Part shown: positions 6,436 to 10,437 of the stretch, in pieces
Layout of the letters: every line of letters starts with the position of its first letter
Position numbering within the stretch: position 1 is the stretch's first letter
DNA from: Actinomycetota bacterium
GTDB lineage: Bacteria > Actinomycetota > Humimicrobiia > Humimicrobiales > Humimicrobiaceae
Direction of reading: 5' to 3'
DNA: 10,437 nucleotides
NCBI GenBank assembly: GCA_023488645.1
Contig: JAMDDL010000163.1
Coordinates: 1-10,437 of the forward strand
Made by a program: the position numbers and the translations under genes
Notes under the pieces: generated by a model
Database searches by the model: none
Told to the model about the DNA's origin: nothing
The model's input: the letters and a program-made list of their open reading frames with translations, nothing else

Positions 6436-7623
6436 ATGGAGTTTGCAGAAAGGCTTAAAAAACTTGGAAGTGAAAACGCTTTTAATGTACTTGGTAATGT
6501 TATGGAACTAAGGGAACAAGGCAGAGATATTGTAAGTTTTTGCATTGGTGAACCTGATTTTAATACACCTGAAAATATTAAGAAAGCTGCCTTTGATGCT
6601 TTAAATAAAAATATGACGCATTACGGACCTTGCGGAGGCCTGCCTGTTTTTAAGAGGACTATTGCAGATTATATTTCCAGAACCAGAAAAGTTAATGTTG
6701 ATGAAAAAAATGTATGCATAAGTGCCGGAGCAAAAGCAATAATTTATTATACAATTCATGCACTTTTAAATCCAGGTGATGAAGCTATTTATCCTAACCC
6801 GGGATATCCCACATATGAATCAGTAATAAATTTTGTTGAGGGCAGAGCTGTTCCGCTTCCGCTGCTCGAATCAAAAGAATTCAGTTTTGATGTAAACACT
6901 CTTAAAAAACTGGTAACAAAAAAAACAAAACTCATTATCATAAATACTCCGCAAAATCCAACAGGCGGAGTCCTTTCGAAGGAAGACCTGAATGCAATAG
7001 CAGACATAGCAATTAGTAATAATATATTTGTATTATCGGATGAAATTTATTCAAGAATACTTTATGAAGATGAATTTAACAGTATCATTTCCATTCCCGG
7101 CATGGCGCAAAGAACCATCCTTGTTGACGGATTTTCAAAAGCTTATGCCATGACAGGCTGGAGGCTCGGATTTGGAATTGCAAATAAGGAGCTTACTGGT
7201 GAACTGGCAAACCTTGAAAATAACTGCGTGGCATGTACAACAACTTTTAACCAGTTTGCCGGAATAGAAGCACTTACAGGACCTCAGGATTCAGTTGATG
7301 CAATGGTAAGAGAATATAAAGACAGACGGGATTTAATAGTTGATTTGTTAAATGATATCAAAGGCATCAGTTGTCTTAAGCCAAAGGGATCATTTTATGT
7401 ATTTCCAAATGTAACAAAGGCATGCAGGAATCTCGGATTAAAGGATTCAGAAGAACTGCAGGATTATTTATTGTATGATCACGGAGTTGCAGTTCTTGCA
7501 AGAACATCCTTTGGGGAAAAGAATAAAGATGAAACTGAAGAATATATAAGAATTTCTTATGCAACTTCAAAAGAAAACATCAGAGAAGGTTTAAAAAGAA
7601 TAAAGAAGGCTGTTGAAAAATAA
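6436..7623 (+). CDS. Class I PLP-dependent aminotransferase (aspartate aminotransferase-like)
   Basis: This 395-residue fold-type I aminotransferase has all the expected catalytic features: N174 in NTPQNPTGG, D202 and Y205 in LSDEIYS (contacts to the PLP ring), Schiff-base K235 in DGFSKAYAMTGWR, R243 binding the PLP phosphate, and R372 in IRISYA for the substrate alpha-carboxylate. It transfers amino groups between amino acids and 2-oxo acids, most likely with glutamate/2-oxoglutarate as one pair. The second substrate (aspartate, alanine or aromatic) cannot be told from sequence by eye. It is not ArgD, which belongs to class III. The ATG at 6436 has an AGGGA site about 9 nt upstream. It is the only plus-strand gene in the window, is divergent from glnB and converges on argJ with a 60-nt gap. 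It is about 59% identical, without gaps, to the protein at 8914-10107. Confidence 0.92.
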   Translation: MEFAERLKKLGSENAFNVLGNVMELREQGRDIVSFCIGEPDFNTPENIKKAAFDALNKNMTHYGPCGGLPVFKRTIADYISRTRKVNVDEKNVCISAGAKAIIYYTIHALLNPGDEAIYPNPGYPTYESVINFVEGRAVPLPLLESKEFSFDVNTLKKLVTKKTKLIIINTPQNPTGGVLSKEDLNAIADIAISNNIFVLSDEIYSRILYEDEFNSIISIPGMAQRTILVDGFSKAYAMTGWRLGFGIANKELTGELANLENNCVACTTTFNQFAGIEALTGPQDSVDAMVREYKDRRDLIVDLLNDIKGISCLKPKGSFYVFPNVTKACRNLGLKDSEELQDYLLYDHGVAVLARTSFGEKNKDETEEYIRISYATSKENIREGLKRIKKAVEK

Positions 7624-7683
7624 ATCTTCTTTTTTCTTATTCAATCGTTATTTGAAAATATAATTTTAAGCCATATTGTAACT
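7624..7683. other. Convergent spacer without an evident terminator
   Basis: Sixty AT-rich nucleotides separate the facing ends of the aminotransferase and argJ genes. There is a T-rich stretch directly after the aminotransferase stop, but no GC stem precedes it, so I see no intrinsic terminator for either side. Confidence 0.4.
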
Positions 7684-8907
7684 TTATGATTTGTAATGCG
7701 AACTTGCACGCACAAAATCATGTGACAGGTCAGTGGTCCAGATTTTGCTGCCGATAGTACCGCAATTCATATCTACTTTTACACTGATTGTTTTATTGTG
7801 CATGGTGGAAAGAGCCGGCTCCATATTTTCACTGAATTCCATACCATTATTAAAAATTAAAAAGTCATTCATATATAAGTCAATCTTATTTATGTCAAAA
7901 TCAACATCAGCAGATCCTATAGCAGATGCAATTCTTCCCCAATTTACAGTTTCACCAAAAATTGAAGCTTTAAACAAAAGGGAATTTGCTATTTTTAAGC
8001 CTACTTTCTTTGCTTCATCTCTGCTTCGGGCATTTAATATTTCTATCTCTATAAATTTGGAAGCTCCCTCGCCATCAAGAACTACTTTCTTTGCCATTTC
8101 TTCAAGAACAAATATAAGGCCTTCTTTAAAAACCTGATAATATTTACTTTCCATACTCTCAATTACAATACCGCTTTCCCCATTATTCTGAATAAAGATC
8201 ATGTCATTGGTGCTCTGGCAACCGTCTACAGTAATTGAATTAAAACTATATTCAACTTCCTCTTTTAAGAAACTGTCAATGATTTCGGGTTTTATGCATG
8301 CATTTGTTGCAATAAAGCAAAGTGTGGTTGCCATATTGGGAGCAATCATTATTGAGCCCTTGCCGATTGCCCCTATAATTATGTCTTTGCCTTCTGAAGT
8401 TTTTATTCTTATGGCAATCTCTTTTGAATTTTTATCAATAGTTAAAATAGATTTTGCTGCTCTGTGACCGCCTTCGGGATCAAGATTTTTTGACATTTCC
8501 CTTATTCCATGAATGATTTTTTCAACAGGAAGCTGCTTGCCAATTAAACCTGTGGATGCAACAGCAATATTTTCATAATCTAACTTCAGATATTTTGATG
8601 CTGCCATGATAATGTCTTTTGCATTTTTAATACCCAGTTCACCGGTACAGGCGTTGGCTATACCTGTATTAATAATTATTGCTTTTATGTTTCTTGTCCT
8701 TGAAAGCTGCTCTTTGCAGACAATAACAGGAGCAGCACAGAATTTGTTTATGGTAAAAACAGCAGAAGACACAGTATCAAGCGGAGTATAAATGATGCTA
8801 AGGTCATCTTTTCTTGATCTTCGCACACCGCTGTGTATTGCCTGTGCAAAAAATTGCGGGACGCTTGTTATTGTACCTTCTTCGATGATTTTGATATCCT
8901 TATTCAT
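7684..8907 (-). CDS. argJ: Glutamate N-acetyltransferase / ornithine acetyltransferase
   Basis: ArgJ moves the acetyl group from N-acetylornithine to glutamate, closing the cyclic arginine pathway; many members also use acetyl-CoA. The precursor cleaves itself into alpha and beta chains at an Ala-Thr bond. Here the site is PNMATTL, with A193 preceding nucleophile T194. Other hallmarks are VASTGLIGKQLP (oxyanion-hole T119/G120), the GKGS loop with K183, DGEGASKFIEI (278-288), and KASIFGETVNWGRI (313-326). At 407 residues it has full family length. Two conserved loops are slightly unusual: KGSIMIAPNMATTL where KGSGMIAPNMATML is common, and VDGCQSTND where VDGDTSTND is common. The ATG at 8907 is 6 nt after the upstream aminotransferase stop with no close Shine-Dalgarno site, so translation is probably coupled. 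Whether it is mono- or bifunctional cannot be read from the sequence. Confidence 0.95.
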   Translation of the reverse strand: MNKDIKIIEEGTITSVPQFFAQAIHSGVRRSRKDDLSIIYTPLDTVSSAVFTINKFCAAPVIVCKEQLSRTRNIKAIIINTGIANACTGELGIKNAKDIIMAASKYLKLDYENIAVASTGLIGKQLPVEKIIHGIREMSKNLDPEGGHRAAKSILTIDKNSKEIAIRIKTSEGKDIIIGAIGKGSIMIAPNMATTLCFIATNACIKPEIIDSFLKEEVEYSFNSITVDGCQSTNDMIFIQNNGESGIVIESMESKYYQVFKEGLIFVLEEMAKKVVLDGEGASKFIEIEILNARSRDEAKKVGLKIANSLLFKASIFGETVNWGRIASAIGSADVDFDINKIDLYMNDFLIFNNGMEFSENMEPALSTMHNKTISVKVDMNCGTIGSKIWTTDLSHDFVRASSHYKS

Positions 8908-8913
8908 AAAAAA

Positions 8914-10107
8914 TTACTTTTTCCCTTCTATTGCTTTTTTCATTCTTGAAATTCCCTCAATAATATCCTTTTCACCTGTTGCGTAGGACAGCCTTATATA
9001 TTCATCCTTCTCGCCTTTGTTTTTTACTCCGAATGAGTTTCTTGGAAGAACTGCAACACCGCCTTCATGAAGAAGATATTGCTGAAGCTCTACGGAACTT
9101 TCAAACCCAAGATTTCTGCAGGCTTGGCTAACATTGGGGAAAACATAAAAAGCTCCCTTAGGATACAGGCAACTTACTCCCTTTATGTCATTTAATCCGT
9201 CAACAATTAATTTGCTTCTTTTTTTAAAAACTTCTGCCATTTTTATTGAGTCGTCCTGGGGACCCTTTAATGCTTCAATAGCTGCAATTTGAGTAAATGT
9301 AGCTGTACATGAAACTGAATTTGTCCCGAGATTTGCAATATGAGCTGCAATATCCCTGTTAAAAATTCCATATCCTATCCGCCAGCCTGTCATGGAATAT
9401 GTTTTGGAAAATCCATCAAGAATTATGGTTCTTTCTTTCATGTCTTTAATGGATGCAATGCTGTTAAACTCTCCGTCATAAACAATTCCGCTGTATATTT
9501 CATCAGAGAAGATTATAATGTTATGTTTTATTGCAAGTTCTGCAATTGCCTCAAGATCTTTTTGCTCAATTACTCCACCGGTAGGATTATGCGGTGAATT
9601 AAGTATTATCATTTTTGTTTTGGGAGTTATAATACTTTCCAGATAATTTACGTCAATGCTGAAATTTTTTTCTTCAATTATTGGGATTGGAACAGCTACT
9701 GCATCAATAAAATTAATAAGTGACTCATAAATGGGAAAGCCCGGATTTGGATATATTACTTCATCGCCCGGATTAATTAATGCAAATATGGAAAAAAATA
9801 TTATCGGCTTTCCGCCCGGAGTTACTACAACCTCATCAGGATCAACTTTTATTTTCCTTGTTTTTGAAATATGTATTGCTATTTCCTCTCTTAATGCAGG
9901 AAGTCCTGCAGAAGGATTATAATGTGTGTAATTGTCCCTGATTGCCTTTATTCCTGCTTCTTTTATGTTCTCGGGTGTATTAAAATCAGGTTCCCCGATT
10001 GCAAAACTTACGATATCCTTGCCCTGACTTTTCAGTTTATTTACTTCCGCAAGAACTTTAAAGGCATTTTCAGTTCCAAGATTCTCTATCCGTTTTGCCG
10101 TTTGCAT
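8914..10107 (-). CDS. Class I PLP-dependent aminotransferase, paralogue of the 6436-7623 product
   Basis: This 397-residue enzyme has the same architecture and residue numbering as its plus-strand paralogue: N174 in NSPHNPTGG, D202/Y205 in FSDEIYS, PLP lysine K235 in DGFSKTYSMTGWR, R243, and R372 in IRLSYA. Its likely reaction is glutamate-linked transamination; the oxo-acid partner is not fixed by sequence. It differs from the paralogue at pocket-adjacent sites, for example THYNPSAGLP versus THYGPCGGLP at 61-70 and TPGGKPIIFF versus SAGAKAIIYY at 96-105, so substrate preference may have diverged. The ATG at 10107 follows AGGAGA at 10113-10118 with 5 nt spacing. argJ begins 6 nt after its stop, which suggests an operon and a role in the supply of amino groups for glutamate or arginine metabolism. 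The class III enzyme ArgD is not present in the window. Confidence 0.92.
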   Translation of the reverse strand: MQTAKRIENLGTENAFKVLAEVNKLKSQGKDIVSFAIGEPDFNTPENIKEAGIKAIRDNYTHYNPSAGLPALREEIAIHISKTRKIKVDPDEVVVTPGGKPIIFFSIFALINPGDEVIYPNPGFPIYESLINFIDAVAVPIPIIEEKNFSIDVNYLESIITPKTKMIILNSPHNPTGGVIEQKDLEAIAELAIKHNIIIFSDEIYSGIVYDGEFNSIASIKDMKERTIILDGFSKTYSMTGWRIGYGIFNRDIAAHIANLGTNSVSCTATFTQIAAIEALKGPQDDSIKMAEVFKKRSKLIVDGLNDIKGVSCLYPKGAFYVFPNVSQACRNLGFESSVELQQYLLHEGGVAVLPRNSFGVKNKGEKDEYIRLSYATGEKDIIEGISRMKKAIEGKK

Positions 10108-10288
10108 ATGTTTCTCCTATAACATTATAAATTTGATAAGTTAAATTAAACTATTAATATCCGTAAATAATTAACTTAAATAAAATTTATAAAAATTTAA
10201 ATATAATTTTAATAAAAAAGTTAAGACTTTATTTTAAATTAATATTTATTTCAATATTTTAATTCAATTGAAGAAAATAAATTAATTT
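10108..10288. other. AT-rich spacer upstream of the aminotransferase-argJ unit
   Basis: This 181-nt spacer contains almost no G or C and no gene. It must hold the 3' end of the phosphofructokinase transcript and probably a promoter for the aminotransferase. TATAAT at 10124-10129 (minus strand) is too close to the ribosome binding site to be convincing. A 10-bp palindrome TTCAATTGAA lies about 20 nt after the phosphofructokinase stop, without a T-run. Confidence 0.4.
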
Positions 10289-10437
10289 TTACCATATATC
10301 GCCAAGACTGACTGCAAAATCATAATCTTCCCTGGAAACAAGCCTCAAATCTTTAACAGCATCTGCAATCGGCACATTTTTTGGTTTTTCATTTACAACA
10401 GCAACCATATAACCAAATTTGCCTTCCATTAAATTAT
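10289..10437 (-). CDS. 6-phosphofructokinase, C-terminal fragment (cut by window edge)
   Basis: Only the last 48 residues are inside the window. They read MEGKFGYMVAVVNEKPKN, then VPIADAVKDLRLVSREDYDF, and end SLGDIW. This corresponds to the C-terminal part of phosphofructokinases, where a GKFG-M-VA strand, a VP-(L/I)-x-(E/D)-A helix and a final DY-x-A helix close the substrate domain. The enzyme phosphorylates fructose 6-phosphate in glycolysis. Whether it uses ATP or pyrophosphate depends on residues outside the window. Its TAA lies 181 nt before the aminotransferase gene on the same strand. Confidence 0.75.
   Translation of the reverse strand, partial: NLMEGKFGYMVAVVNEKPKNVPIADAVKDLRLVSREDYDFAVSLGDIW

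Noticed and set aside
7624..7683. Bidirectional terminator between the converging genes
   Set aside because: A T-rich run is present but no GC-containing stem precedes it on either strand.
7733..8137. 134-codon open frame on the plus strand
   Set aside because: It is antisense to argJ, which is unambiguous by its motifs; the frame has no recognisable domain.
10111..10140. TATAAT at 10124-10129 as promoter of the aminotransferase-argJ unit
   Set aside because: The start of transcription would fall inside the ribosome binding site, and no -35 element is properly spaced.

Overview
The window comes from an AT-rich bacterial chromosome. Bacterial origin is supported by a PAS-GGDEF signalling gene, clear Shine-Dalgarno sites (AAGGAGG, AAAGGAGA, GGGAGGTG) and a sigma70-type promoter. 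Arginine is mostly AGA/AGG, ATA isoleucine codons are frequent, and the spacers are extremely AT-rich. The gene content (NAD(P)-type glutamate dehydrogenase, P-II, ArgJ, phosphofructokinase) suggests a heterotroph, possibly anaerobic, perhaps Clostridia-like or from an uncultured low-GC lineage. I cannot name a taxon from the sequence alone.

Layout. All genes but one lie on the minus strand. From right to left: the last 48 codons of a 6-phosphofructokinase (10289-10437); a class I aminotransferase (8914-10107) followed 6 nt later by argJ (7684-8907); one plus-strand aminotransferase (6436-7623) that converges on argJ and is about 59% identical to the first; a 590-nt divergent spacer holding the glnB promoter, a leader hairpin and a possible gene relic; glnB (5504-5845) and gdhA (4206-5453); a DUF985-type cupin gene (3612-4127); an unrecognised 529-residue gene (2004-3593) that overlaps a small four-zinc-ribbon gene (1634-2017); a separately transcribed 221-residue zinc-ribbon gene (757-1422); and the start of a PAS-GGDEF gene (1-473) running off the left edge.

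How the genes fit together. The right two thirds form a nitrogen/glutamate neighbourhood. GdhA links 2-oxoglutarate and ammonium to glutamate, P-II senses 2-oxoglutarate and ATP/ADP, the aminotransferases move the amino group, and ArgJ recycles acetyl groups between acetylornithine and glutamate in arginine synthesis. P-II sits directly before gdhA and its T-loop lacks the usual Tyr-51. The left third is dominated by cysteine-rich zinc-ribbon proteins and the unrecognised 529-residue protein, which begins with a tandemly duplicated domain. This cluster is the best candidate for something undescribed. No RNA genes, insertion sequences or CRISPR arrays were seen.
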